Part shown: one piece after another, positions 48,801-60,800 of the stretch
Layout of the letters: each line of letters opens with the position of its first letter
Numbering within the stretch: the first letter of the stretch is position 1
NCBI GenBank assembly: GCA_004026145.2
Contig: CP034975.1
Span: forward strand, 11,363,418-11,427,417
DNA length: 64,000 nucleotides
Reading direction: 5' to 3'
Origin: Takifugu bimaculatus
Lineage: Eukaryota > Chordata > Actinopteri > Tetraodontiformes > Tetraodontidae
The notes under the pieces: model-generated
Databases searched by the model: none
What the model was told of the DNA's origin: nothing
The model's input: the letters and a program-made list of their open reading frames with translations, nothing else
Translations under genes and position numbers: made by a program

Positions 48801-51800
48801 TGCACTTTTTTTAAATCACCACAGTAAAGATTAATTTTCACAGAGCTGTATTCTTTCAGCGCAAACAGCGTCTAAACAGCATTTTAAAGGCATTCATCCT
48901 GTCTAGACTGCTTTGTTTTTGTTGCTGAAACTTGGCATCTTTTGACCTGCACAAGTGCATCAGGTGTCCTGTCCTGACTATCTGCCACTCTCAGAATGTC
49001 ATTTTTGTTTTACTGATGGTCAATACTGAGAAAATTTGTTCACAAAGGCAGGTTGTCCCAAACATGCACAAAATTTTTGCAGCCAGGACTGTTAATTTGG
49101 GGTACCCTGGCAATAGATATTGATAAGATGTGTCCAGACCACGGAGGCAAATTTGCCCTTCAAATCTGCATTATATTGCAAATCAGTTATTTCTAGCTGG
49201 ATGTCCACCAGCACATCAGAAGCTTTAAACATGAAAGGTGAATGAAAACACTGAAAATTCTGTCTCAAGTTCACCAAATACCTGAAAAACTCCCACAGCA
49301 ATTCTGCAATCTTGTCTTTGTACTGTTTCACGTCCGTATCAAGTCTGGTAACAAGCACATCTCTCAGACAGGGGAAATGAGAAAGTTTGCCATTTGCATT
49401 TCCCACAAAGCCAGATTCCGCTTGAATGCATTAGGATAAGGATAAGGAAGAACTTTATTGCCAAGTACATTTTTAAACATACAAGGAATTTGACTTGGTG
49501 TTTGTTGCGTGAAGTGCAGACAAAATAACAATAATACAGTAAAATAAGAATAGGGATAAGGAAATATAAAAAATAAGCATATTTACAATATAATAAGCAT
49601 ATTTAAAGTCCAGTATAAGGAAACGAAACGTGTCTTGTGCAGGGTGATGGTGGTGTGGTGGAGGCACCTGCCAGTGCCTGCCACGGTGGGGAAAGAAGCT
49701 GTTTCGGTGACGAGAAGTTTTGGTCTTCTGTCAGACTCAAAAAATTTAAATCCAGGGTGGGAGGGGTCAGCCACAATCCTGCCTGCACGCCTCAGGGTCC
49801 TGGTGGTGTACAGGTCCTGATGAGGGGGCAGGTAGCATCCAATTACCCTCTCTGCAGATCGGATGACACACTGCAGTCTGCCTTTATCCTTGGCAGTGGC
49901 TGCAACGCACCAGATGGTGATGGAGGAGGTGAGGATGGACTCAATGATGGCGGTGTAGAAGTGCACCATCATTGTTGTTGGTAGGTAAAATTTCTTTAGA
50001 TTTCGCACGAAGCACATCCTCTGTTGAGCTCTTTTGATAACGGAGCAGATGTTAAGCTCCCACTTAAGGTCCTGGGAAATGAGCGTGTCCAGGAAGTGTT
50101 AACTGGGGAGTCATTATGATGTATGTTACAGCATCTGTGTACTCATCCAGACAGTTTGTTCCAGTCCCGAAATCATCCCAGTCCGTACAGTCCAGACACG
50201 CCTGCAGAACCTCAACGGCTTCACTGGTCCACATCTTTGTTGTACTCACAACAGGTTTACAGAGTTTCAGTTTCTGCCTGTATGTGGGTAGCAGATGGAC
50301 CATCACATGGTCAGACTGTCCCAGTGCAGTGCAGGGGATAGCATGGTAAGTGTTGCTTACTGTGGTGTAACAGTGATCCAGAGTATTCTCCTCTCTGGTT
50401 GGGCATTTAATAAACTGTCTGTATTTTAGGAGTTTTTGTGTGAGGTTACCTTTGTTAAAGTCCCCCAAGAAAATAACTAAGGCATCCGGATTAGCTCGCT
50501 CCAAGCACTGTATCTGGTCGGCAAGTCTGCTCTGCGCCTCCTGCACGTTGGCCTGCGGTGGGATGTAGACTCCCAGCACAGAGAGTGCACGTTGGAGAGA
50601 AATTTTCCCGGCAGCGGCGGACAATGTCTGCTCTGTCAGAGGCGCACAAGCACGCCCGCACGTTTCCCTCTCCTGCATCATCTCTGGTGTGAGGAGTGGG
50701 CAAAGGTGAGAACACCTTTGACCAAAATATCCATTAAAACCTCTGTGGCGATGAAATAAGGGACTAGATCCGCGGGAGTTATGGTCCTAATGTTCATGAG
50801 CTCATCTCTTGCGAAAGAGCTCGTGCTGCCGTTGCAGGACATTTACGCAAAAAAACAGTAAAAGCAATGTGCAACAAAACACCGAGGTGGCCGTCCGTGG
50901 CGCCATGATAATGAAGCATCGTATGTTGTCATAAATCTGTGTATCAATTTTTTGTGGCCTTGCAATATTTTGTTCAGATTGTTCAACTGTTTAGTAATAT
51001 CAACCAAAAATGCAAGGTCCTGCAGCCATTCCTGAGATTGTAATTCCAACACTGGTTTTCCTCCTTTTTTCTCCATGAATTGTCTGATTTCCTCGTAGAT
51101 AAAAGAAATGCCTCAGCACAGCGCCTTGGTTTAACCATCTCACCTCAGTTTGGCTATGGGTAATGTAACTGTCACTGAGAAGGCTGTCAAAGTGACGATA
51201 AGTCAGACCTCTGGTTCGGATGAATTTACAGTTCGAACAACCACCTGCATGATGTGGTCCATTTTTAAGGACTTACAATACAATGCCTCCTGGTGCAAAA
51301 CACAGTGAAATGTCCAGAAACCATCTGCTCCATTGAGAGCTTGTACTTTCTTTCTCTCTGAATTTTGTCTCGACACCTGCTTTTTTCCAATTGTTAGAGT
51401 CATTACAATAAAGTTATCTCTTATTTGCTTTTACCTTGTTATATTCTTTATTCTTGTTATATTGATTCTTATTACTTAATGTTTCTTATTATTTGTTAAT
51501 GCTTAATGTTCGTGATGCTTGATGTGTGAACTCGTACCCCTCTGTTCAAGGACGACAGAAATGCAGCTGCTGTAAGGAGCATTAGGAAATAATATTGACT
51601 GGAGATAGAGCTGCAGAGCATGACGCAGGAGGTGTTCTTCTTTTATCTGTCTGATATGGAAGAACATGCTGTGTGCGAGCCAAACTAATCAAATCAGTGA
51701 AGACCTACTCATATTCTCATCATTATGGTTTACAGTCTTTGCTTTGTATGGGACCTGCTATCTTGTGTTTTCCCCCTCACTTTGGGCACATTTGAATTCT

Positions 51801-54800
51801 GTGTAACTAGGGACCTCCTAATCTCAATAAAAGAAGGCTGGCGGAAGATGTGCCTCAGAACATGTTGGAGATCTGTAACTGAGCACATCTCTCCATCCTC
51901 CTTGCTGCAAGTAAAACTTAAAGCTGTTGTCTTTGCCTCATTTGTTTCTCTCATGTTTTAGGTCGTTTGAACCTAACACCAATCATTGATGGTGCGCCGT
52001 CTGAAGCCAAGCTGACAGCGTGGGACCAGTCCACTGGTCCACTCTGTCCAGTGCACCAATGACAAAGTTGGAGATGTCCTCGACATTTGTCCATCATAGG
52101 GACCAACTCAAGAAACTCTTCACTGATAGTCAATGTCTCATCAACTCGACAAACAAATATGGCCAGTTGAGCCACGTCTGTGATGTCAGTGCTCTCATCA
52201 GTTGCAACGAAAATGCAACAAATGACTTGACTCTCCATTTCAGTTGGCTATCTAAATCTGCCCATAGTTCCGAAATCCTTTCTGCTATAGTATTCCTTGT
52301 CAGGAATTGTCAAAAGTTTGCCGCTTCCCGGGACATACGTATTCAGCTGCCTTCATCATGCATGTTTTAACAAACTCACCGTTGGAATACAGCTTTGATA
52401 CCAATGCTATTTCGCTAGCAATTAGGTAGCTGGCTTTTACCGCTGCTTCACTGACTTCTCGGCTCTGGATGAAAGTGGACTGCTGTTTCCTCAGACCTGC
52501 CAGCATTTCTTTAATTTTCTCTCTTCTGAGTTGTCCTTGCAAGCTGTCATATTTTTCGCTGTGATGAGTCTCATAATTGCGCCCAATGTTATATTCCTGA
52601 AGTACCGAAATACTAAGTACAAAGGTTTCCGTGTATCTCCGTGAATAAATGGGACATGGTCCATTTTTCTTGGAAAATTCTACACGTTTACACTTTTCTT
52701 ATTTTTGACAATGACATTTTGGCTAATGAGGGTGTAGCGAGCAGGTAGAGAATAGGGTAAAAATTAATCAATCAATCTTTATTTATATAGTGTCTGTTAC
52801 AATCAAAATTGTTTCTAGGAGCTTTAGGGCCTGACCCCCAACAAGCAACAGTGGCAAGGAAAAACTCCCCTTTAACAGGAAGAAACCTTGAGCAGGACCA
52901 GGCTCATATAGGGGGACCCTCCTGCTGATGACTGGCTGGGTAGAGAGAGAGGAGAAGGAGGAGGACAGGTGGAGGAGAGAATAGGCAGAGATCATAGAAA
53001 TACATTAATTATATTAATCATAATAAACTGCCGGTAGAGTTGAGTGGGTCAGCGGGATCGGAGGTCAGTATGCAACGTTGAAGGCGGAGATACCTGTAGA
53101 TGAATACAGGGGGGAAAGCAGAAAAACTACACAAGAAATAACATCACTGATCTACTTGGTGAGGAGGAGAGGAGAGGAGAGGAGAGGAGAGGAGAGGAGA
53201 GGAGAGGAGAGGAGATGCAACCATGACCCAGCAGGGTGACAGAGGTCTGTCAGGTGATCATCTTTCTGGACCCCGGCAGCCTCGGCCTATAGCAGCATAA
53301 CTAAGATATTAACCTAATAATTAGACGACCCTCTAAGTATGATAATTTGTCTGTCTCGGATAATAACTGGAACTACAGAATTAGTAGTTATTAAGTCTAT
53401 TCTTTAAAGTAGAGATGGAGTCAGTCTCCTGTACCTGGACAGGGAGCTGGTTCCACAGCAGGGGGGCCTGGTAGCTAAATGTTCGGCCCCCATTCTACCC
53501 CTGGAAATTCGGGGGAACACAAGTAAATCATTCTAAGAGTGGAGTGGTCTATTGGGATGATAAGGCATCACTAGCTCCTCCAGGTAGGATGGAGCTAGGA
53601 CTCTAAGGACCTTGTAAGTCAGAAGAAGAATTTTAAAAATTATTCTAAATTTAATGGGCAGCCAATGAAGAGACGCCAGTACAGGAGTCATGTGATCTCT
53701 TTTGTAAATACCTGTCAGAACTGCAGCATTTTGGATCACCTGGAGGCTTCATAAAGAGTTGTTTGGACACCCTGATAATAAAGAATTACAATAGTCCAGC
53801 CTGAAAGTAACAAATGCATGGATTCAGCATCATGCTGCGTCTAACTAACTAACTGCTCTGTCTTCTCTGGTTTCATGGATAGATATAGCTGAGTGTCATC
53901 AGCATAACAATGAAAATTTATTCCCTGCTGCTGAATAATGTTTCCAAAGGGAAGCATGTACAAGGTGAAAAGGATTGGTCCAAGTACAGAACCTTGGGGA
54001 ACTCCATAGCTAACCCTACTGTATGAAGAAGGAACAAGATGCTGTGATCAACTGCATCAAAAACAGCACTGAGGTCCAGCAGAACCAGCATAGAAACCAG
54101 TCCATGATCTGAAGCTATAAGAAGATCATTAGTAACTTTAATAAGTGCTGTTTTTGTGCTGTGGTGAGCTCTAAAGCCTGACTGAAACATCTCAAACAGG
54201 CTGTTCCTCTGCAGGTGCTCCAGTAACTGAGTCACCACCACCTTCTCAAGAATTTTAGAGATAAAAGGAAGGTTGGATATAGGCTGATAATTTGCTAACA
54301 CATCAGGATCCAGTGATGGTTTTATAAGCAACGGTTAATCACTGCCACCCTGTAAAACCTGTAAGTCACTAAAGAACAATTGATCTCGTCAAGGACAGAA
54401 CTGCCTATCATTGGTAAAACATCCTTCAAAACAGGGGTGTTGGAATGGGATCTAAAAGACACGTGGTGGACTTGGATTTCTGAATTAGCGAAGACGCCTC
54501 AGAAAAATATATAGGCGTGAAGGTGTTTAAGGGCTCGTTGGAGACCCTGTATGTTCCCATAGTCAGCACATCTGGTGTTGGTCCAGTTGTCATGATTGCC
54601 TGGTTAGCCTTTTCTGATAGCCAAAACTTTATTCGTGAAGAAGCTCATGAAGTCTTCAAGGGAAGGGAAGAAGGGATACGTGGATCTAAAACACTGTGAT
54701 TCTTGGTTAATTTGGCCACAGTGCTGAAAAGAAATCTGGGGTTATTCTTGTTTTCTTCAAATAAAGAAGAAAAACAAGCTGTTCTAGCCTTACGGAGGGC

Positions 54801-57800
54801 CTTTTTGTAAACTTCCAGATAGTCTTTCAAGGCTAGATGGTGGGTATCTATTTTACAAGAATACAACTTCCTTTCTAGTCTGCGCACTTTCTGCTTGAGG
54901 GTCCTAATGTGTGAATTATACCAGGGGGCACACCTCCTCTTATTTACTATTTTCTTTTTCAGGGGGGCAACAGAATCGAGCGTGATTCTCAGTGAGGCTG
55001 CTGCACCTTTAGGAACAGAGTCGACCTCTGCAAGGCTAAGATTATAATGATTGATCCCTGGAGAAGCACACCGTGGTCCTGGGATTAGCACAGGAATTGC
55101 TTCCTTAAACTTAGGTACAGCATTATCTGAAAGACATCTGCTATAGTAAGACTGTGTTCTGAACATAGAAGAATCCTTAATCAAAAATGTAAAAGTGATC
55201 AAAGAATGATCTGACAGGAGTGGGTTCTGAGGGAACACTACCACATGTTCTACCTCAACTCCATAAGTCAGAACTAGATCTAGGGTTTGGTTGAAGCTAT
55301 GAGTTGGTTGGTTTATCTGTTGAAGGAAACCAACCAACTCAAGTACCGTATTTTCACAACCATAAGGCGCACCGTATTATAGGGCGCACCTGTGGTGTCC
55401 TTGGATGGACACCACAGAACTTACAGGGCCTTCTCTATCTTTGTTTATTGGTAAATCCATACCTTCACCAATTATATGCTGTCAATTTTACACCATTACT
55501 TAAATGTATATATGAGGACCTTGAAAGGTGGACTTCCCCACTTTTATCTATGTTAGATAGGATTTCATTACTTAAGATGAATATTTTACCTAAACTTCTC
55601 CATGTACACTGCTCAAAAAATTTAGAGGAACACTTCGAAAATGGGGGGAAAATGATCTTGAATATCTTTCCTGATAAAAAGTAGGTGATACTGTATATTA
55701 GTAACAAAATAATGCCACATAATTTGATAGAAATGAAAATGATCACCCTATAGAGGGGGAAAGACACCCCAAAAATGAAAGTGAAACAATGATGCAGCAG
55801 ACTGGTCCATTTAGCCAAAATGTCATTGTAGCAACTCAAAATGATTCTCAGTAGTTTGTGTGGCCCCCACGTGCTTGTGTGCATGCCTGACAATGTCGGG
55901 GCATGCTCCTAATGAGAAGACAAATGGTGTCCTGGGGAATCTCCTCCCAGATCTGGACCAGGGCATCACTGAGCTCCTGGACAGTCTGAGGATCAACCTG
56001 GTGGCGCCGGATGAACCTAAACATAATGTCCCAGAGGTGTTCTATTGGATTTAGGTCAGGTGAACGTGGAGGCCAGTCAATGGTATCAATTCCTTCATCC
56101 TCCAGGAACTGCCTGCATACTCTAGCTACATGAGGTCGGGCATTGTCGTGAACCAGGAGAAACCCAGGTCCCACTTCACCAGCGTAGGCTCTGACAATGG
56201 GTCCAAGCATTTCATCCCGATACCTAATAGCAGTCAGGGTGCCATTATCTAACCTGTAGAGGTCTGTGCATCCTTCCAGGGATATGCCTCCCCAGACCAT
56301 CACTGATCCACCACCAAACCGGTCATGCTGAATGATGTTGCAGGCAGCATAATGTTCTCCACGGCATCTCCAGACCCTTTCATGTTGCATGCGCCTAGGT
56401 TGAACCTGCTCTCATCGGTGAAGAGCACAGGACACCAGTGGCGTAGTTGCCAATTCTGGTGGTCTATGGCAAATGCCAATCAAGCTCTACGGTGCCAGGC
56501 AGTGAGCACAGGGCCCACTACAGGAAGTCGGGCCCTCAGGCCACCCTCATGGAGCCTGTTTCTGATTGTTTGGTCAGAAATATTCACACCAGTGGCCTGC
56601 TGGAGGTAATTTTGTAGGGCTGTGGCAGTGCTCATCCTGTTCCTCCTTGCACAACAGTGCAGATACTGATCCTGCTGAGGGCTTAAGGACCTTCTATGGC
56701 CCTGTCCAGCTCTCCTGGAGTAACTACCTGTTTCCTGGAATCTCCCCCATGCTCTTGAGACTGTGCTGGGAGACACAGCAAACCTTCTTGCAACAGCATT
56801 TATTGATGTGCCATCCTGGAGGAGTTGGACTACTTGTGCAACCTCTGTAGTGTCCAGGTACCGCAGCATTCTATCAACAGAGATGTTGATCCAAGCCAAA
56901 TGAATAACTACAATAGAAGAAAGTCAGTCAGTAAAAGAAAAAAATCAGCCAAAAGAGATGAGGAGGGAAAAAAGTGGCCTCAACCTGGAAAGCCATTCCT
57001 GTTTTGGGGGCCGTGTCATTTCTGATGCACCTGTTGTTGATTTCATTAACAACAAAGCAGCAGAAACTGCTGCGCTATTTTAATGTCCAACATCCCGAAT
57101 TCCTCTTCTTCATCATCTGAATCAGACTCACCGACCGGTTCCGCTTCAGCGTTGATGCTGGCTTTTGTGAAAGCTCTTACAATACATGAAGACGGTATCA
57201 TAGCCCATGTGTCTACAATCCACCTGCATATGGTGGCATAACTTGCCCGCCGCTGCCTCATAGTCTTTGTGAAGGAGTGTTCGCCTTCCGTCATCCAGCA
57301 CTCTGTCCATTTCCGTGGCAGCCGAGAACCACGGTGAACGACGACTTCTGGTGCCCCATTGTGCGTATCGCCACCGTGCTGGTCCCTTTTTCTCCACTTT
57401 GTGGGTCAAAGGGATGTAAAAAGTCAGAGGGATCTCATCCATGTTGGTGATGTGGCTGGGCGTGGTTATTTTGTCGCGGCAGTAGGTGCGGAAGATGGTC
57501 ACCCTCTCCTGGTAATCCGCTGGCAGCCGCTGCGCAACAGTTGTCCTTGTGTGTATGGAGAGATGCCGCCTCCTCATAAAGCGAAAACACTACGATTGCT
57601 CGATTGCCATTTTCAGCCGCATATTCGATGGCCTGCAGTTTAAAGTAAGCCTCATTCATACGCGTCTCACTTGACCGGCGCCATTTTAGGTTTACGCGTA
57701 GGTGTGCCGCTAATCGACTGGCGGAGCGTTTACCGTAGTGCACCTACACAGCAGATTTTGGAACCCAGTCCACACACAAGGCGCACCATATTATAAGGCG

Positions 57801-60800
57801 CACCGTCGATTTTTGAGAAAATCTCAGTGTTTTAGGTGTGCCTTATAGTCGTGAAAATACGGTAGTACATTCACCTCTGCAGTGTCCTGGGACCTCCCAC
57901 TACTACCAGAGTAACTTCCATGTTTTGTCAGTACTGGGGCTTGAACCGAGAACCCTTCTCAGCCTGATCCCCTAAAGACTAAACTACCTGACTGGGATCT
58001 GACATAGATTTTGGTCCCAGTTATACAAATATGGGCATTGAGTTATGACAGAGAAAATAATGTAATGCTATCAGACAAAAAGTTGCAGGGATCTGTTACC
58101 AATTCTCCCCACTGGAAACGATAATCACGGCTTAAACCCGCCCCCCCCCATCTGTATTTTCATGTACGTGCTTGTATGCATATATTGTGAATGATATGGA
58201 CCGAATTTCCTGTTTTTGTTGTTTTGGAGTTGTTTTTGTTTTTCTGAGACAATGTTTTTTGTTTGTCTATGGCTATGTTTACACTGCAGGCCTTAATGCT
58301 CAATTCCCATTTATTAATCAAATCCAATATTTTTGGCTATTCAGATTACCGTACATGTTTAAATATGGCCTGTCAGCAAACTGTGGTGTGAATTGCTCAT
58401 GTTCCTGAAATGACCCGCATGCAGTTGAACATTAATGACATCACGCACATAACATTGTTTACGGAAGCAAACATGGTGGCAGCTGTTGAAGCTAATCTCT
58501 ATGGTCTAGTCTCAAAAACAGTGTGTGGTGGCGAATTTCTAAGTGGGTGTTGTTTCAAAGGACGATTACGAGCGATTACAATAAGACCCTTCAAGTTTGG
58601 CTTGAACCAAAGTGTCACCACAAATACTAATTAAGTCGAGAACGTCACTATCTCTCTACTGGTTAAGTCCATAATTTCATGGACATTCTTTCATGTTTAT
58701 CTCCATCGTGATAACTCCCATTCTTCCTTCCATTTTTGTTAGCGGCAGAATTGTAACAGAGTTGTAACTTGTAAGATCTAAAAGTTGCATTAAATGCAAT
58801 CCAGCTGTTCAGACACATTAAAAAAACTGTTACATATCTGATTCAGTACCACATTTAGAAGTAGCTAGAATCGCACTCGAAAATGTCAATATGAATTCAA
58901 TACATTGATTTGTGCTTTTCACATTATCAGAAAAAAGCAAATTCAGATTTGGGTCAGATTTGAGCAAAAGTATCAGATTTAGGACACTTTTGACAGCAAT
59001 GTGGATGTAGCCTTAGTTGCGCTGTGCTTATGTATACTTGGCTACTCATAATGACGTGTTTGGGAAGGAACTGTAATTTGTTATTTTTGTCATACATGGC
59101 ATAAATGTCATGGCTGTCCAGCCTCCCGCATTGTATTGGTACTTGTTTTTGTTTTTTTAATTTATTGTAGTTGCATGAAAAAACACTGAAGATATTGAAC
59201 CCACCAAATAGATTTATACTACAGTCTTTAAAATTGAAATTAAAGAGAGTCCCAACCTCGAGGGCATGAGGGCCATGAACTCCTCTCCAGATGGCCAGTC
59301 TTTCAGCTTGTAAACCATAGGTTCCCCATCCTTGGACTTTGGTCGCTCTGTTCAATTAAGAAGATGTATATCAAATTGAATTGATTTGGTACACCTCATA
59401 AAGCAGAGAGACCACACTATTAAATAATCAAATAGGAAACATGAAACCAACTCACTAGTGATATCCTCAAATCCATCCCAGAACTCTTTTATCCCAGAGT
59501 TGGACACGACCTGGTCTTTGCAGTTGAAAAGGTCTCCTTGGTGGTCTGCAAACTCTTGGTTAAAGGAATCTGCTTTCCACAGACTAGCATTCAGATGCTT
59601 ATGGATCCCTGAAACCAACACAGGCTGAAAAACACAAATCCATTTATATATTTGCTCTAATTACTCAGAAAAACAATATTGACAGTGAAATTTGTTATTC
59701 ACAGACAGTTGCATACCTGTCCTTGCTTCCAGCACTCTCTAAACATCTTCCAGTTGTTCTGGTTGCGGTGATCTTTAAGCCACAATAACTGTTTGTTGTT
59801 CAACCAGCAGAAAGGAATAGTTTGATAGAGACTGGTTGAATCATCAGTCAACTCTGTAACAACTATCCCAAGTTCCTTCTTGTCAGATTTTGCCTCTTCA
59901 CTATCTGTGGAGGCAGAGTTGCTGATGGCTTTTGCAATGGTCAGAGGTTCATGTTTGACTGACATCTTGCTGTTGATGTTCTGGCGGCTGGCAGGTATTT
60001 TGTTCTCAACAACTGAAGCAATGATGTCATCAAGTATGTTGGGCATGGTTCGCCCACCTTTTCCAGTCTTTAAAAAGAAACAATGGATCACCTAAAAATG
60101 GCAACTCTGGTCTCATGGGAAAACATTTTCATTGTAATGCCAACTTTTAAGCTGACTTTAATTTATTCAAGTTTGTAATATGTACTCATAAATCAAGATT
60201 TTTTTTTAGCAAATTCCATAGCACGCACAATGACACTATTTTAAAGCTTCAGTAATCAAATTATTTTCCACACAAAAATTCTGATCATAGCAAAGCATAC
60301 CTGTAATGCTGGTGAGTAGACAGGTGCAAAAGCAATTCCGGCATCGGTTGAACCTAGCTTAAGCTTTCCTGCTGTCGTGGTGAGTAAATCTCTAAGAGTG
60401 GAGCCCTGCTCTGTACTGTTGGCCACCAGTGAGGCAGCTTTACACTGCTGTAGGACCTCCAGGCTGTCACCTTTGTTCTCTTCCTTTAAACTTTTAGCTA
60501 GCAGCACTGCCTCTTTATTTTCTGTTGAAGATGGGAATTTTAAGATGGGTCAGAATTACTACTTAGTAATAACAATAAAAAAGAATAAAATGAGAATTCA
60601 ACCATAACTGACACTTCTATTTTACCTTTCTTTTCTTCCCTGGATTTCTGCTCTGCTAGATCAGCCAGGAAGTGCAAAGGTGACTGGGACTCTGGAGGGG
60701 TAATGGGGGAACTTCCGGGATCATTACCTGTAGTGTTTCCTCCACCATTGGTCTCTAGTTTCATTCCACCTTGGTCTGATTTCTCGTGAGACCCAAGCTC

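Larger units (their letters stand above)
48850..52700 (-). pseudogene. hAT transposase gene (ZBED/GTF2IRD2-like), broken by two insertions
   Basis: Exon-less transposase on minus in three pieces. 52700-51984: BED-type zinc-finger remnant, then 'GQLRREKIKEMLAGLRKQQ', 'DESTDITDVAQLAIFV' with the first catalytic Asp, and 'AVSLASDGAPSMIG'. 51391-50912: 'ADGFWTFHCVLHQEALYCKS' and 'EWLQDLAFLVDITKQLN'. 49431-48850: 'KLSHFPCL', 'SPFMFKASDV', 'CMFGTTCLCEQIFS' and the hATC end. The pieces are collinear once the Rex1 element (49432-50911) and the solo LTR (51392-51978) are set aside. Further stops and frameshifts exist. Related domesticated hAT genes occur in vertebrates, but this copy cannot encode a full protein. 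Confidence 0.8.
55346..57862 (-). mobile_element. Pogo/Tigger-like element, second copy, with nested insertions
   Basis: Ends 'ccgtattttcacaaccataa' (left) and its inverted partner (right, to 57862), with TA on both sides (55344-55345, 57863-57864). On minus from 57743: 'TRMNEAYFKLQAIEYAAENG', 'MRRRHLSIHTRTTVAQR' and 'HITNMDEIPLTF', then a jump to 'MTEGEHSFTKTMRQ' and 'EEFGMLDIKIAQ', after which other elements follow. The missing core appears to match that of the copy at 41174. Confidence 0.8.

Noticed and set aside
52300..52542. Frame resembling GTF2IRD2/ZBED host genes
   Set aside because: Part of a hAT transposase broken by two insertions with more frameshifts, so not a functional domesticated gene.
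57868..57998. Functional tRNA gene on the minus strand
   Set aside because: Only the A and B boxes are plausible. The stems do not pair well by eye.
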